A stretch of DNA of 64,000 bases from Yersinia nurmii (GCF_001112925.1 NZ_CPYD01000013.1:62001-126000); one strand, 5' to 3'. Positions 28,109 through 38,587 are shown, numbered from the stretch's first letter. The notes: generated by a model not told the origin, from the sequence alone. Numbers and translations: made by a program.

Positions 28109-29224
28109 ATGAAATTGACAAAAAGTAAGGCGTTGCTGGCGGGCTGTATGGTTATGGCAATGAGCCATTCGGTGTTGGCGAAGGATATTAAGGTGGCTAT
28201 CGTCGGTGCGATGTCTGGCCCGGTGGCGCAATATGGCGATATGGAATTTACCGGCGCACGTCAGGCCATTGCGGATATTAATGCCAAAGGCGGGATCAAC
28301 GGCGATAAGCTGGTTGGTGTAGAATATGATGATGCCTGTGACCCGAAACAAGCGGTCGCCGTGGCCAACAAAGTGATTAACGATGGTATTCGCTATGTTA
28401 TCGGCCACCTTTGTTCGTCTTCCACACAGCCTGCTTCAGATATTTATGAAGATGAAGGCGTGATTATGATCACCCCGGCGGCCACTAACGCAGATTTAAC
28501 CACCCGTGGTTACAAAATGGTTATGCGCACTACCGGCCTGGATTCTGACCAAGGCCCAACCGCTGCGAAATACATCCTCGAAACTATTAAGCCAAAACGT
28601 ATTGCCGTGGTGCATGACAAACAGCAATACGGTGAAGGTTTGGCACGCTCAGTTCGCGACAGCCTGAAAAAACAGGGCACTGACGTAGTGCTGTTCGAAG
28701 GCGTGACCGCGGGTGATAAAGATTTCTCTACGCTGGTGGCTCGCTTGAAGAAAGAAAACGTCGACTTCGTTTACTTCGGCGGTTATTACCCGGAAATGGG
28801 GCAGATTTTACGTCAGGCCAAGCAGGCTAACCTGGCAACCCGTTTTATGGGGCCAGAAGGCGTAGGTAACTCCTCGCTGTCCAATATCGCTGGTGCCGCC
28901 TCTGAAGGCATGTTGGTAACGCTGCCTAAACGTTACGATCAGGTTCCTACTAACCAGCCTATCGTCGATGCATTGAAAGCCAAGAAACTGGACCCAACCG
29001 GCCCGTTCGTCTGGACTACCTACGCTGCGTTGCAATCGCTAACCGCTGCAATGGAACGTAGTGGTAGCCAAGAGCCAGCCGATTTGGTGAAAGACCTGAA
29101 GACGGGTAAGCCGGTTGAAACCGTGATGGGGCCGTTAAGCTGGGATGAGAAAGGCGACCTGAAAGGTTTTGAATTTGGCATTTTTGAATGGCATGCCGAC
29201 GGTTCTTCTACCGCCGTCAAATAA
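28109..29224 (+). CDS. livK: Branched-chain amino acid ABC transporter, periplasmic binding protein
   Basis: A 371-residue protein with a signal peptide ending SHSVLA, then [20 protein letters not shown]. It is nearly collinear with LivJ and LivK of E. coli. LivK-like marks ([15 protein letters not shown]-terminal ADGSST) occur together with a LivJ-like signal peptide, so the symbol is a best choice. It delivers leucine, isoleucine and valine to LivHMGF. The ATG at 28109 is preferred over 28094 because GGGGA lies 8 bases before it. It is the only binding protein in this cluster; E. coli has two. Confidence 0.88.
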   Translation: MKLTKSKALLAGCMVMAMSHSVLAKDIKVAIVGAMSGPVAQYGDMEFTGARQAIADINAKGGINGDKLVGVEYDDACDPKQAVAVANKVINDGIRYVIGHLCSSSTQPASDIYEDEGVIMITPAATNADLTTRGYKMVMRTTGLDSDQGPTAAKYILETIKPKRIAVVHDKQQYGEGLARSVRDSLKKQGTDVVLFEGVTAGDKDFSTLVARLKKENVDFVYFGGYYPEMGQILRQAKQANLATRFMGPEGVGNSSLSNIAGAASEGMLVTLPKRYDQVPTNQPIVDALKAKKLDPTGPFVWTTYAALQSLTAAMERSGSQEPADLVKDLKTGKPVETVMGPLSWDEKGDLKGFEFGIFEWHADGSSTAVK

Positions 29225-29290
29225 CCACTCACGAAATATTCAGCAGTGAGGTTGCCTGTTACGGCAATCAGGCCCCTTTACCCGCAATGT

Positions 29291-29311
29291 ATCCCCCGAC
29301 CTCCGGGGGAT
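29291..29311 (+). other. Hairpin between livK and livH
   Basis: ATCCCCC and GGGGGAT form a perfect 7-bp stem over a 7-base loop in the 155-bp livK-livH gap. There is no T tract, so it may stabilise the livK message or attenuate transcription into livHMGF, allowing more binding protein than permease. Confidence 0.6.
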
Positions 29312-29379
29312 GTTTCCTGCCATCATCGGTATGGAGCGGGTGGGAAGGGCGGCCAGGCAAGAGAATTAAGGGTTAGGCT

Positions 29380-30306
29380 ATGTCAGAACAGTTTCTCTAC
29401 TTTTTGCAGCAGATGTTTAACGGTGTCACCTTGGGCAGCACTTATGCGCTGATCGCTATTGGTTACACCATGGTGTACGGCATTATCGGCATGATCAACT
29501 TTGCCCACGGCGAAGTGTATATGATCGGTAGTTACGTCTCTTTTATTGTTATAGCCGCCCTAATGATGGTTGGGATCGACGCCAGTTGGCTGTTGATCGG
29601 TTCGGCTTTTGTTGTGGCCATTGTGATCGCCAGCGCCTATGGCTGGAGCATTGAACGGGTAGCCTACAAGCCGGTACGCAGTTCTAAGCGTTTGATCGCT
29701 TTGATCTCGGCGATCGGGATGTCTATCTTCCTGCAAAACTATGTCAGCCTGACTCAGGGATCGCGAGATTTGGCTCTACCTAGTCTGGTCACCGGTCAGT
29801 GGACGTTGGCGGAAAGCAACGGTTTTGCCGCGACGATAAGCACGATGCAGCTGACCATCTGGATTGTGACCTTCCTCGCTATGCTGGCACTGACGCTATT
29901 TATTCGTTATTCCCGAATGGGGCGAGCTTGTCGAGCCTGTGCGGAAGATCTGAAAATGGCCAGCCTGCTGGGTATTAATACCGACAGGGTTATCTCCCTG
30001 ACCTTTGTCATCGGCGCAGTGATGGCGGCGGTGGCTGGCGTGTTATTAGGGCAATTCTACGGCGTAATTAACCCTTACATCGGTTTTATGGCGGGAATGA
30101 AGGCCTTTACTGCGGCGGTACTGGGGGGGATTGGGAGTATCCCCGGAGCGATGATTGGCGGGTTAATCCTCGGCGTAGCTGAAGCGCTAACCTCAGCTTA
30201 TTTGAGTACGGAATATAAAGACGCAGTTTCATTTGCACTATTGATTGCCGTATTGCTGGTAATGCCGACAGGAATTCTTGGCCGTCCGGAGGTAGAGAAA
30301 GTATGA
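29380..30306 (+). CDS. livH: Branched-chain amino acid permease LivH
   Basis: A 308-residue inner-membrane permease, almost the same as E. coli LivH from [20 protein letters not shown]. It has about eight membrane segments and the conserved [17 protein letters not shown] and [10 protein letters not shown] stretches. With LivM it forms the channel of the high-affinity transporter. It overlaps livM by 4 bp. Confidence 0.97.
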   Translation: MSEQFLYFLQQMFNGVTLGSTYALIAIGYTMVYGIIGMINFAHGEVYMIGSYVSFIVIAALMMVGIDASWLLIGSAFVVAIVIASAYGWSIERVAYKPVRSSKRLIALISAIGMSIFLQNYVSLTQGSRDLALPSLVTGQWTLAESNGFAATISTMQLTIWIVTFLAMLALTLFIRYSRMGRACRACAEDLKMASLLGINTDRVISLTFVIGAVMAAVAGVLLGQFYGVINPYIGFMAGMKAFTAAVLGGIGSIPGAMIGGLILGVAEALTSAYLSTEYKDAVSFALLIAVLLVMPTGILGRPEVEKV

Positions 30307-31589
30307 AGCAACTTAACTTCGTCAATGCGATTATCTCTACTTTAGTGATGCTGGTGCTGGCCTCATTTCTGATGGGGCTACAATTGGCACTGGACGGCAC
30401 GCGTTTGGTGGTGCACGGCGCGGGTGAGGTGCGCTGGATGTGGATCGCTATTGGTTGTGCCGTGGTGTTTCTCTTCCAGCTATTCCGGCCGTTAATGCAA
30501 CAAGGCATGAAGAAGGTCTCTGGCCCAAGCTGGGTTTTACCGAGCTTTGACGCGACAACCACCAGACAAAAGCTGTTAGCTGCGCTGATTATCGCAGCGG
30601 CGGTGATATGGCCATTTCTGGTATCGCGCGGAACGGTTGATATCGCCACTCTAACGCTGATTTACATCATGTTGGGCTTGGGTTTGAACGTGGTGGTTGG
30701 GTTGTCTGGCTTACTGGTGTTGGGTTACGGCGGTTTTTACGCGATTGGCGCATATACCTACGCGCTGTTGAATCATTATTACGGTCTGGGATTTTGGGAA
30801 AGCCTGCCGCTGGCAGGGCTGGTAGCGGCGATGTTCGGTTTTTTGCTTGGTTTCCCAGTATTACGGCTGCGGGGTGATTATCTGGCTATAGTCACGTTGG
30901 GTTTCGGCGAAATCGTTCGTATTTTGCTGTTGAATAATACTGAAATTACCGGCGGCCCTAACGGTATCGGCCAGATCCCTAAACCGACTCTGTTTGGTCT
31001 GGAATTTAGTCGTACGACCAAAGACGGCGGTTGGGATACCTTCCATAATTTCTTTGGTCTGGCTTACGATCCAGGTGACCGTATTATTTTCCTGTATCTG
31101 GTAGCGCTGCTGCTGGTAATACTGACGCTATTTATCATCAACCGCTTGTTACGTATGCCGTTAGGGCGGGCGTGGGAAGCGCTACGTGAAGATGAAATTG
31201 CCTGTCGCTCATTGGGTTTAAGCCCAACCAAAATTAAGCTGACCGCCTTTACCATCAGTGCGGCCTTCGCTGGTTTCGCTGGAACGCTGTTTGCCGCTCG
31301 TCAGGGCTTTGTCAGCCCCGAGTCTTTTACCTTTGTCGAATCGGCTTTTGTACTCGCCATCGTGGTATTGGGCGGTATGGGTTCGCAATTTGCAGTCATT
31401 CTGGCGGCGATTTTGCTGGTGGTTTCGCGAGAGTTAATGCGTGATTTGAATGCATACAGCATGTTGTTACTGGGGGCGTTGATGGTGTTGATGATGATTT
31501 GGCGTCCACAGGGATTGTTACCGATGAAACGCCCGGAGCTGAAATTAAAAGCGGCTGATGCGAAAGAAAAACAGGGGGAGCAGGCATGA
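30303..31589 (+). CDS. livM: Branched-chain amino acid permease LivM
   Basis: A 428-residue permease with about ten membrane segments. It carries the family stretches [16 protein letters not shown] and ITGGPNGIG. It overlaps livH at its start and livG at its end by 4 bp each, so the operon is tightly coupled. Length matches E. coli LivM (425). Confidence 0.97.
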   Translation: MKQLNFVNAIISTLVMLVLASFLMGLQLALDGTRLVVHGAGEVRWMWIAIGCAVVFLFQLFRPLMQQGMKKVSGPSWVLPSFDATTTRQKLLAALIIAAAVIWPFLVSRGTVDIATLTLIYIMLGLGLNVVVGLSGLLVLGYGGFYAIGAYTYALLNHYYGLGFWESLPLAGLVAAMFGFLLGFPVLRLRGDYLAIVTLGFGEIVRILLLNNTEITGGPNGIGQIPKPTLFGLEFSRTTKDGGWDTFHNFFGLAYDPGDRIIFLYLVALLLVILTLFIINRLLRMPLGRAWEALREDEIACRSLGLSPTKIKLTAFTISAAFAGFAGTLFAARQGFVSPESFTFVESAFVLAIVVLGGMGSQFAVILAAILLVVSRELMRDLNAYSMLLLGALMVLMMIWRPQGLLPMKRPELKLKAADAKEKQGEQA

Positions 31590-32353
31590 ATGCGCAACCT
31601 TTGTTAAGGGTAGAAGGGCTGTCGATGCGTTTTGGCGGGCTGCTGGCGGTCAATAACGTTGGGTTAACGCTAAATGAAGGTGAAATTGTTTCGCTGATTG
31701 GCCCAAACGGTGCTGGAAAGACCACAATCTTCAATTGCTTGACTGGTTTTTATCGCCCAACCGGTGGCAGTATCAAGCTGCGGGATCGTCATCTGGAAGG
31801 CTTACCGGGTCAGGCTATCGCCCGAATGGGGGTGATTCGTACCTTCCAGCACGTGCGTTTGTTCCGCGAAATGACGGTAATTGAAAACCTTTTGGTGGCA
31901 CAACACCAGCACCTAAAAAGTGGCGTATTTGCCGGATTGCTGAAAACACCAGCGTTTCGTCGGGCGGAAGCGGATGCGTTGTCTCGTGCCGCGACATGGC
32001 TGGATCGCGTTGGTTTACTGACGTTCGCTAATCGGCAGGCGGGAAATCTGGCTTATGGTCAGCAGCGGCGTCTGGAAATTGCTCGCTGTATGGTCACTCG
32101 GCCGGAGCTGCTAATGCTGGATGAGCCAGCGGCTGGCTTGAATCCCAAAGAAACTGACGAGCTCAATCAATTGATTATGGAACTACGGGATCATCATCAA
32201 GTTTCAGTGCTATTGATTGAACATGATATGAAGTTGGTGATGGGCATTTCCGATCGCATTTATGTGGTGAATCAGGGAACGCCGTTGGCGCAGGGTACTC
32301 CGGCGGAAATTCGCAATAATCCGGATGTCATCCGGGCCTATTTGGGTGAATAA
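31586..32353 (+). CDS. livG: Branched-chain amino acid ABC transporter ATPase LivG
   Basis: A 255-residue ATPase with Walker [10 protein letters not shown], the LivG-type signature [10 protein letters not shown] and Walker [14 protein letters not shown]. One of the two ATPases of the LivHMGF complex. It overlaps livM by 4 bp. Confidence 0.97.
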   Translation: MNAQPLLRVEGLSMRFGGLLAVNNVGLTLNEGEIVSLIGPNGAGKTTIFNCLTGFYRPTGGSIKLRDRHLEGLPGQAIARMGVIRTFQHVRLFREMTVIENLLVAQHQHLKSGVFAGLLKTPAFRRAEADALSRAATWLDRVGLLTFANRQAGNLAYGQQRRLEIARCMVTRPELLMLDEPAAGLNPKETDELNQLIMELRDHHQVSVLLIEHDMKLVMGISDRIYVVNQGTPLAQGTPAEIRNNPDVIRAYLGE

Positions 32354-32371
32354 AAGTGGGTGAGGCTTAAT

Positions 32372-33073
32372 ATGTTGTCATTGAATCAGGTTTCAGCCCA
32401 CTACGGCAAAATTCAGGCTTTACATCAGGTAAGTCTGCATATTCAACAGGGCGAGATTGTCACGCTGATTGGCGCAAATGGGGCAGGGAAGACTACTCTG
32501 TTGGGCACGCTGTGCGGCGAACCTCGCGCTACGGAAGGCACTATCCATTTTCTCGACCGGGAGATTACCGACTGGCAAACCGCACGAATAATGCGTGAGG
32601 CTATCGCAATCGTACCCGAAGGTAGGCGGGTATTTTCTCGCATGACGGTGGAGGAAAATTTGGCGATGGGCGGCTTCTTTGCCAACCGCGAGCAGTATCA
32701 GCAACGTATTGAACGTGTTTATGATTTATTTCCGCGCTTGCATGAAAGGCGAATCCAGCGTTCCGGAACGATGTCTGGTGGCGAGCAGCAAATGCTGGCT
32801 ATCGGGCGCGCTTTAATGAGTCAGCCCAAGTTGCTATTGCTGGACGAACCTTCGCTGGGATTGGCGCCGATTATTATTTTGCAGATTTTCGATACTATTC
32901 AGCAACTGCGGGAGGAGGGCATGACTATTTTCCTGGTAGAGCAGAACGCGAATCAGGCTTTAAAACTGGCGGATAGAGGCTATGTGTTGGAAAACGGGCA
33001 CATCGTACTGGAAGATACCGGTGCAGCGTTATTAGCCAATGAAGCGGTACGTTCGGCTTATCTGGGGGGGTAA
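32372..33073 (+). CDS. livF: Branched-chain amino acid ABC transporter ATPase LivF
   Basis: A 233-residue ATPase with Walker A GANGAGKTT, signature MSGGEQQMLA and Walker B LLLLDEPSLGLAP. I chose the ATG at 32372 because GAGG lies 6 bases upstream and the family begins MLSLNQVSAHYG. It is the last gene of the liv operon and ends in a seven-G run directly before the stop. Confidence 0.97.
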   Translation: MLSLNQVSAHYGKIQALHQVSLHIQQGEIVTLIGANGAGKTTLLGTLCGEPRATEGTIHFLDREITDWQTARIMREAIAIVPEGRRVFSRMTVEENLAMGGFFANREQYQQRIERVYDLFPRLHERRIQRSGTMSGGEQQMLAIGRALMSQPKLLLLDEPSLGLAPIIILQIFDTIQQLREEGMTIFLVEQNANQALKLADRGYVLENGHIVLEDTGAALLANEAVRSAYLGG

Positions 33074-33081
33074 TTCCTTCG

Positions 33082-33109
33082 AAGGCTCGGTTTTATCGAG
33101 CCTTTTTTG
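33082..33109 (+). terminator. Terminator of the liv operon
   Basis: AAGGCTCG pairs with CGAGCCTT over a 7-base loop, followed by TTTTG. It lies 8 bases after the livF stop and before the convergent fimbrial operon. Confidence 0.92.
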
Positions 33110-33130
33110 TTCCGTTTAGACGCTTGTCGG

Positions 33131-34195
33131 TCAAGAGTGCGGTGTAATAGTAAAAGACAATGTATCGGAATAAAGGCCCTGTTCGGTGCTGTCAGTCGGG
33201 AATAGCGAGATTCTTGGTAACCAGCAGATTTTTTTCCTCCACCCGTTTCCCATTGGAGCTTGTTGTTTGAGATTTATGGTGTAGGAACCAGGCAGTGCAA
33301 AGCTGGAGCCAGTATTATCCACTAGCTCAACCGCATAGTGGATCTGCATATCTGAGTCTTTCATCAGGCTAAAATGGCTGTCCGACTGCGTGGGGTTTTT
33401 GCCGGTAGCCGTTATGGTATAGCTCGGATTATCTAACCCTAGTGGCGTATAATTCAGGCAAAGCATACTTCTTCTGGGATAAATCATTTGAGCCGTTAGC
33501 CCATTTTTTTTATATGAATTGAGTCTATATAAATCAATAGGTTTTAGTTGCCAGACGGCGGAACTCAGCTTGAATTGAGGATCGACATATAATGCTGCTG
33601 GAGCTTGTACCGTTTGGATATTAACTGTGTCACAGGTATTTCCATCGCGCCCAAAAGTAACGGCATTCTCATCGATTAACCGATAGATTTTATCACCGAC
33701 GGAATACTGGTAACCCAAAGTTGCATTAACGGCTAAATACTTTAGATCTTTGGTGGGGGTTCTGAGCGTAATCTTCATTTGTTGCTGAAACGGCACATCG
33801 TGTGTAAAGACAAGTTTGTTGTGGTCTTCAAATCTAGTTGGTTGCTCGCCGTTTAAGCTACTTGCTGAAATGTTGTATTGAACTAAGTCTTTATGACCTT
33901 CCTCGTCGAAAAAAAATAAATTTAGTACCGTCGCTTCCGGCTGGTCTGGGATGGGTATGTTTTCGCTTAGATTAAATCTGTCCCGTAGAATTTGTTTTAA
34001 TTTAATGTCATGAACAAAGGCGTTAAAACTGATCTTAATAAATCTGTCATTTAGACCGAGCGCCATCCGACAATTGGTATAATTATGGGAAAGCGGCGTT
34101 ACTGCCGTGGTAATTTGAGCCAGAGCCTCTGTCGAAGTAAAAACCAGCGCACCGACGAAGGCGCAAAAATTTCGATAATCCGCAGTTTTTTTCAT
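33131..34195 (-). CDS. Probable tip adhesin of a CS1-type (alpha) fimbria
   Basis: A 354-residue secreted protein with a signal peptide (ending TEALAQ) when started at 34195, where GGGAAG lies upstream; the ATG directly before it is an alternative. The size and the C-terminal pilin-like end (ICWLPRISLFP, then GLYSDTLSFTITP) resemble CfaE/CooD-type tip subunits, which have an N-terminal adhesin domain and a C-terminal pilin domain. Four or more Cys residues could form disulfides. It is the last gene of a fimbrial operon, the usual place for the tip subunit. The N-terminal half is not recognisable, so receptor specificity is unknown. Confidence 0.72.
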   Translation of the reverse strand: MKKTADYRNFCAFVGALVFTSTEALAQITTAVTPLSHNYTNCRMALGLNDRFIKISFNAFVHDIKLKQILRDRFNLSENIPIPDQPEATVLNLFFFDEEGHKDLVQYNISASSLNGEQPTRFEDHNKLVFTHDVPFQQQMKITLRTPTKDLKYLAVNATLGYQYSVGDKIYRLIDENAVTFGRDGNTCDTVNIQTVQAPAALYVDPQFKLSSAVWQLKPIDLYRLNSYKKNGLTAQMIYPRRSMLCLNYTPLGLDNPSYTITATGKNPTQSDSHFSLMKDSDMQIHYAVELVDNTGSSFALPGSYTINLKQQAPMGNGWRKKICWLPRISLFPTDSTEQGLYSDTLSFTITPHS

Positions 34196-34235
34196 CATTC
34201 TTCCCTGTCTGATGTATGCATATTTAGTAGGAATA

Positions 34236-34783
34236 TTATGATTCCGCTTCAAAAATCAACGTTAAAACTCCTTGATATAATCCTGCGTTATGACTTCCGA
34301 CGGGCGGTTTGGCCGAAATATCCAACGTATAGCTATCGGTATTCCATCCCCCGAATCTATTTATAGGGTAAAAGATAAGTGGGGGAGATTTTTCATCGGG
34401 AATGATTTGCAAGGATGCTGCATTGTCCCCCCAGCGAACTTCTGCCGGTGAGAATGCTTTATTTGCACCGCCCTTATTTTGGGGGGGGGGTGTAAAATAA
34501 GTGGCTGTTGTTGCCAGACTCTGAATCCTCCCCCTCCTTTCACACGCCGGATTTTTACAGCGACACAGGTTTGCGCGTGATAGATTTTTTTTCCCTGTAT
34601 CAGAGAGCGCTTTAAACTTATATTGTTAAGCGGTCCTTCTCTGCATGTCTCAATAATGATTTTCGGTTGTTCGGTTATTTCCACGCTGACATCAATATCC
34701 CCAATGGGAATAGGATTTGCGGCTATTGCTGGAAATGGCAACGTAAAAAATAATAATGTGAATTGAACGGGGCGAATCTTCAT
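34236..34783 (-). pseudogene. CS1-type minor pilin, frame broken at a poly(C) run (possibly phase-variable)
   Basis: Translation from the ATG at 34783, which follows TAGGAGG, gives a signal peptide (ending FPAIAA) and about 101 residues that look like a pilin. At the run of ten Cs (34481-34490, plus-strand Gs) the frame shifts, and translation ends at 34361 with unrelated residues, 140 in total. In the next frame the sequence continues as FSPAEVRWGDNAASLQI and ends GLYQGVLTLIFEAES with a stop at 34236, a typical CS1-type pilin end. With 8 or 11 Cs the two parts join into about 181-182 residues. It may be a real OFF state, a fixed mutation or a homopolymer sequencing error. Confidence 0.8.
34481..34490. 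repeat. Poly(G)/poly(C) tract of ten inside the minor pilin gene
   Basis: Ten consecutive Gs on the plus strand read as ten Cs in the minus-strand pilin gene. It is the longest homopolymer that I noticed in the window and lies exactly where the pilin frame breaks. Such tracts change length by slipped-strand mispairing. Confidence 0.9.
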
Positions 34784-34791
34784 AAAACCTC

Positions 34792-35454
34792 CTATTCTCC
34801 GCCGCGTTTGCAGGGAAGCGTGACGGATTGCCCATCGACTATTGCCGTTACTTCACGTCCTTTAAGCTGCCGCTGTTGGTTGGGATAGAGATTAAAATCG
34901 ATATTGGGCGATAAATTTCGCCAGCGCTGGCGGATATTTCCCCGGTTATACAATGTCACTCCCTCTGCGTCGCAGCGGTGTTGCCAGCGTGATTCTGGCT
35001 TTTGGGGCAGGTGCCGAATCAGCCCCATATACGCGATTTGCACGCCAATCACTGAGCCAGATTCACCCTGAGTTTTCAGAATCTGCTTAGGCATGATGCT
35101 TAGCCGATAAACCTGCTCTTTATTCGGTTGTCCGAGCGCTTTTAGCGTGATTTTTCCGCTCTGGTTGGCTCCCAGCGTTAATTTCATTGGCGCTGCGAAT
35201 AGCAATGGTTGGGCGATCGTGCCTAGCGGAGTTAAAGACTCTTGCTCTGGCGGAACTCCGGGGTTATTCAGGCGATATAATTCAATCGCAACGTATTGGG
35301 TGTTTTCCCCGGTATTGATTACTTCAATATGAGTTTCTTCAGCCTCGACTTTGACAATATGTGGGCGTAAATCAATGGCGCTGATCGTTTCTAACGGTAA
35401 GGTTATTAACATTGACGATAATAGTAAGGGCAGAAGGCTGTCATTCGCAGTCAT
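34792..35454 (-). CDS. Second periplasmic fimbrial chaperone (CS1/CooB type)
   Basis: About 220 residues with a signal peptide and a two-domain immunoglobulin-like layout: IDLRPHIVKVEAEETHIEVINTGE-like first strand region, then YRLSIMPKQ, the conserved beta-strand that carries donor residues in pilus chaperones. I chose the ATG at 35454, which overlaps the end of the upstream chaperone; the ATG at 35472 is an alternative with GGAAAGG upstream. CS1-type operons usually encode one chaperone, sometimes more; two differing ones here may serve different subunits. Confidence 0.8.
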   Translation of the reverse strand: MTANDSLLPLLLSSMLITLPLETISAIDLRPHIVKVEAEETHIEVINTGENTQYVAIELYRLNNPGVPPEQESLTPLGTIAQPLLFAAPMKLTLGANQSGKITLKALGQPNKEQVYRLSIMPKQILKTQGESGSVIGVQIAYMGLIRHLPQKPESRWQHRCDAEGVTLYNRGNIRQRWRNLSPNIDFNLYPNQQRQLKGREVTAIVDGQSVTLPCKRGGE

Positions 35455-36151
35455 AGTTAATCGTCTCGCCATCCACCTTTCCTGATAGTTTTCTTGCTGG
35501 AGTAAGATAAGGAACGCCAGGATAGATATTCTTACTGCTTATGATTTCTTTTTTAGTTCCCTTTTCATTTAGCGCTGACACATCCTTTAGTTCGGTGAAT
35601 TTGCGGTGAATATTGCCTTTTGCTATGAGTTGGACGTTACCCTTTACGCATATGTAAGGCTCCTCCCCCTTCAACTGTGCCGCTTTTTCCGGTACGTGGT
35701 GTATCAATACGCCATAACCGACACTGATAATCATTGGTGCACTGATATCTTTTGCTGGTTCTGTCGAATGGCTGGCAGCTTTCAGGTTGTGTACCGGTTT
35801 GAGATAAAGCCGGTAAAGAGTTTCCTGCTGTGGACTCTTGAGCGGGATAATGGAAACCTCGCGCTCCTGATTGGGAGCCAGAGTGATGCGGGTTGGATTG
35901 AAAATCATCTCTGGATGTTTAATTTCCCCAATCGGGGTTTTTATTTCTTTAGCCTCGCCGGGGTTTTCCACTTTGAACAAAGAAACCTCCAAGAACAGTG
36001 GATTATCACCGTTGTTAAAGACCCGAATCTTCTGTGATTTTTGTATTCCTTCAATAGTCGTGCGCGTTGGGTCTGCGATGAGATTAGCAAAGGCCAGATT
36101 ATTGCTAGCAGATAAAAGCAACAGTAGGGCGAGTGGTAAATATCGAGGCAT
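35441..36151 (-). CDS. Periplasmic fimbrial chaperone (CS1/CooB type)
   Basis: A 236-residue protein with a signal peptide ending NNLAFA. The family pattern is visible: PTRTTIEGIQKSQKIRVFNNGD, ITLAPNQEREVSI and TLYRLYLKPV. It holds pilin subunits in the periplasm and delivers them to the usher. The ATG at 36151 has AAGGA 7 bases upstream; the in-frame ATG two codons earlier is also possible. It lies between the usher and a second chaperone gene. Confidence 0.85.
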   Translation of the reverse strand: MPRYLPLALLLLLSASNNLAFANLIADPTRTTIEGIQKSQKIRVFNNGDNPLFLEVSLFKVENPGEAKEIKTPIGEIKHPEMIFNPTRITLAPNQEREVSIIPLKSPQQETLYRLYLKPVHNLKAASHSTEPAKDISAPMIISVGYGVLIHHVPEKAAQLKGEEPYICVKGNVQLIAKGNIHRKFTELKDVSALNEKGTKKEIISSKNIYPGVPYLTPARKLSGKVDGETINYDCE

Positions 36152-36198
36152 CGTCATTTCCTTATTCTTGAAGCCGGCTGTATTTATGAAACCAATGG

Positions 36199-38508
36199 CT
36201 AGTTTGGGTGGCAAAGATAGTAATGGTTACGTTGTTGGCTTAAATCACACAGAAAACTGCCTGTGTCATTTTTCACATTGATATATTTCAATACTTTCCC
36301 TGAAGAAATAGAGAACAGGCCGTTGGGATGAACTTCATCGCCGGTTTCGACAATATTGCCGGAGACGGGTTGGTTTTCCTGCGTTCTAAAGAAACCGTTG
36401 TATAGCAGAGTGAGCTGAATATCGGCTTTGGCCGAGAAAACCTGCCCCGGGTGGGCATGTATCATGTTGACCGGCAGATTAATACGCATGTCCATATCGC
36501 TGCGGCTGGTTTGAATGTCGGCAAAGCTCTGGTAGTTATAAAGTGGCACGGGTATAGCGGTAGTTCCGCCGCCGATGACCGGTTGACCTTGAACTCTAAA
36601 GCTATAAGGCACGCCAATTTCCGGCGTGGTTACCAGCATGGCACCGCCACCGAAGCCAGCCGGCCCCAAAGCAATCCCCTGAGTATTGGCCGCAAGCATA
36701 CCGCTGTAACGAAGGCCGCCGAACATGGTTTGATTATTCGCTCCCACATCGATGGACAAATTACCTTGGGAGCCCTGCCGGGATACTGTGCTGCTCATAC
36801 TATGGTTTTTGCCACTCAGGGTACTATTGAGGCTTAAACCGGAGCCGCCGCCATCATTTTGGCGAGAATGCTGATAATCAATACCGCTGGTTAACTGCTC
36901 ATTTGCATAAATACTGGTCAGGCGAATATTATGTTGCTGGAGCATTAATCTGGCGTTGAAAAACAGGCCGTAGTCATTGGCCCGGTTATTTCGCCAATCT
37001 TTCTTTGCGCCTATCGAAAAATTAATACGGTACTGAGGTCGCTGCCAGTGCCAATCACTTTGCAGGCGATGCTGAGATCTATTCGCCGATTGATTAAAAT
37101 TGTAGCTCAGAGCCGTTGGGCCAAAATGGCGACCATAAGAAAATGCGCTACTGCTTCCCATTGAGGTATAGCGGGAGACATTCGGCGTTTGATAACGGGA
37201 AATTGACCAACGCCCCAGCGTTTTATTACCACCGCTCAACCGTAGGTAGCCACCTAAACCCTGATCGCCGCTCATCAGGCCTAGCGTCGGGGCGATATCC
37301 ATACTCCACAGAGACATTGGCCGCGAGATATTGCCCTCTGCAGCCCAGCGTTTATCGTTATCCATCAACATGCTGAGATTAGAATTAAACCACGGCGTGA
37401 GAAAGCTGCGCCCCAGCTGTAACAGATAAGCCGTTGGGGGATTTTTTTCTTTAAATTTTGTGGGGCGAGATTGACCGAAAGTGGCAAACCAACCGGTATT
37501 ACCACCAAAACTGATATTGGCGATCGGCATGCTTTCCCGACTAATTTCGCGCCCAGAACGATCGATTAAACGAATATCGGCGTTGTAATAGCCTGACGGT
37601 AATTGGTTGTAGCTGATTTCATTACGCCCTAACTGAGCGGGGAAGCGGCGGATAAATTGTTCGTCACGGTAAATATCGAAATCCCCCGGCTGAGTGGCGT
37701 ACAAAGTCAATGTTCCTGCGGAAGTGGGTTTTTCCGCCATATAACTTTGGCTTCCGAAAGTAACAAACCGATCTAGTCCAGGCGAGAGCAGCGTTTGGAC
37801 TCTGGCTGCGCCGTTATCCAGATGATTCTTGCGACCAGCGCGTAAATACAATGAAGAGAAATTTTTTTGCAAATACCAGCTTTGCCCGATCCCTTTATTT
37901 GCTTCGCCCTGATGCCACCTTTGCTGCACATGGGCGGTTTTATTATAAAACCAGCTCAGGTATCCGAAGGACTGAAAGGGAAGGCCGATATAACCCTGAC
38001 CATTGGCCGATATGGCACGATAATGATTGTCTGCCACACGTAAATTCAGTGATTGGTTATGAACAATTCCCCACGTGGTTGAGGGCATCAAATAATCAAG
38101 GGAGCTATCTTTAATTATTAATCGATTATTAACTTTATCCAATGTGACCCGATAACCGGATAATAAATAATCACACCCTGATTTACATTCATTATAGGCA
38201 ATCTGTGGAAGTAATTTATCTAAAAGTGAAATGGTCTCTGAGTTGATACCGTTGTTTGAGAAAAGTTCTTTATCGAAAGAAATCTCTTTTGATTGAGATG
38301 AGTAATGAAGCGGCGCAGGTAGATATTTCCCATTCACCAAGCCTAATAAACTTTTCGATGAATCTTCATCTATAGCTGTAAATCCCGGCGGCGGTAAATG
38401 TTCGATCAGCACTTCGCCACGAACATAAAAAGGCATCGTCATAAGATTAAATAAAATAATTCCACTGAATATCCGGCTGGTGGTTAATACCATTGGATTC
38501 CATTCCAT
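36199..38508 (-). CDS. Outer-membrane usher of a CS1-type fimbria (CooC/TcfC-like)
   Basis: A 769-residue protein with a signal peptide (MTMPFYVRG region) and an N-terminal domain with a Cys pair (ECKSGCDYLL). The central part looks like a beta-barrel with alternating aromatic strands and a stretch LYATQPGDFDIYRDEQFIRRFPAQLG typical of TcfC/CooC-type ushers. It ends with a small domain bearing a Cys pair. It forms the assembly pore for the pilus. The length is slightly under that of CooC-type ushers (about 870). An in-frame Met five codons later is an alternative start. Confidence 0.85.
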   Translation of the reverse strand: MEWNPMVLTTSRIFSGIILFNLMTMPFYVRGEVLIEHLPPPGFTAIDEDSSKSLLGLVNGKYLPAPLHYSSQSKEISFDKELFSNNGINSETISLLDKLLPQIAYNECKSGCDYLLSGYRVTLDKVNNRLIIKDSSLDYLMPSTTWGIVHNQSLNLRVADNHYRAISANGQGYIGLPFQSFGYLSWFYNKTAHVQQRWHQGEANKGIGQSWYLQKNFSSLYLRAGRKNHLDNGAARVQTLLSPGLDRFVTFGSQSYMAEKPTSAGTLTLYATQPGDFDIYRDEQFIRRFPAQLGRNEISYNQLPSGYYNADIRLIDRSGREISRESMPIANISFGGNTGWFATFGQSRPTKFKEKNPPTAYLLQLGRSFLTPWFNSNLSMLMDNDKRWAAEGNISRPMSLWSMDIAPTLGLMSGDQGLGGYLRLSGGNKTLGRWSISRYQTPNVSRYTSMGSSSAFSYGRHFGPTALSYNFNQSANRSQHRLQSDWHWQRPQYRINFSIGAKKDWRNNRANDYGLFFNARLMLQQHNIRLTSIYANEQLTSGIDYQHSRQNDGGGSGLSLNSTLSGKNHSMSSTVSRQGSQGNLSIDVGANNQTMFGGLRYSGMLAANTQGIALGPAGFGGGAMLVTTPEIGVPYSFRVQGQPVIGGGTTAIPVPLYNYQSFADIQTSRSDMDMRINLPVNMIHAHPGQVFSAKADIQLTLLYNGFFRTQENQPVSGNIVETGDEVHPNGLFSISSGKVLKYINVKNDTGSFLCDLSQQRNHYYLCHPN

Positions 38509-38540
38509 TATTCATGGTGATAATTTCCATTTCATTTTTT

Positions 38541-38569
38541 AAGTAGCGGAGTAGCAATCTCCGCTACTT
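38541..38569 (-). other. Stable hairpin between pilin and usher genes
   Basis: A perfect 11-bp inverted repeat AAGTAGCGGAG / CTCCGCTACTT lies 18 bp downstream of the major pilin stop. There is no T tract on the minus strand, so it probably stabilises or partly terminates the pilin message, which explains how pilin can be made in excess over the usher. Confidence 0.7.
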
Positions 38570-38587
38570 AATATTAACAGTAGGCGG

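Noticed and set aside
34361-34476. The C-terminal tail of the 140-residue minor pilin frame as a real protein end
   Set aside because: After the C run the residues lose all pilin character, while the adjacent frame carries a typical pilin C-terminus.
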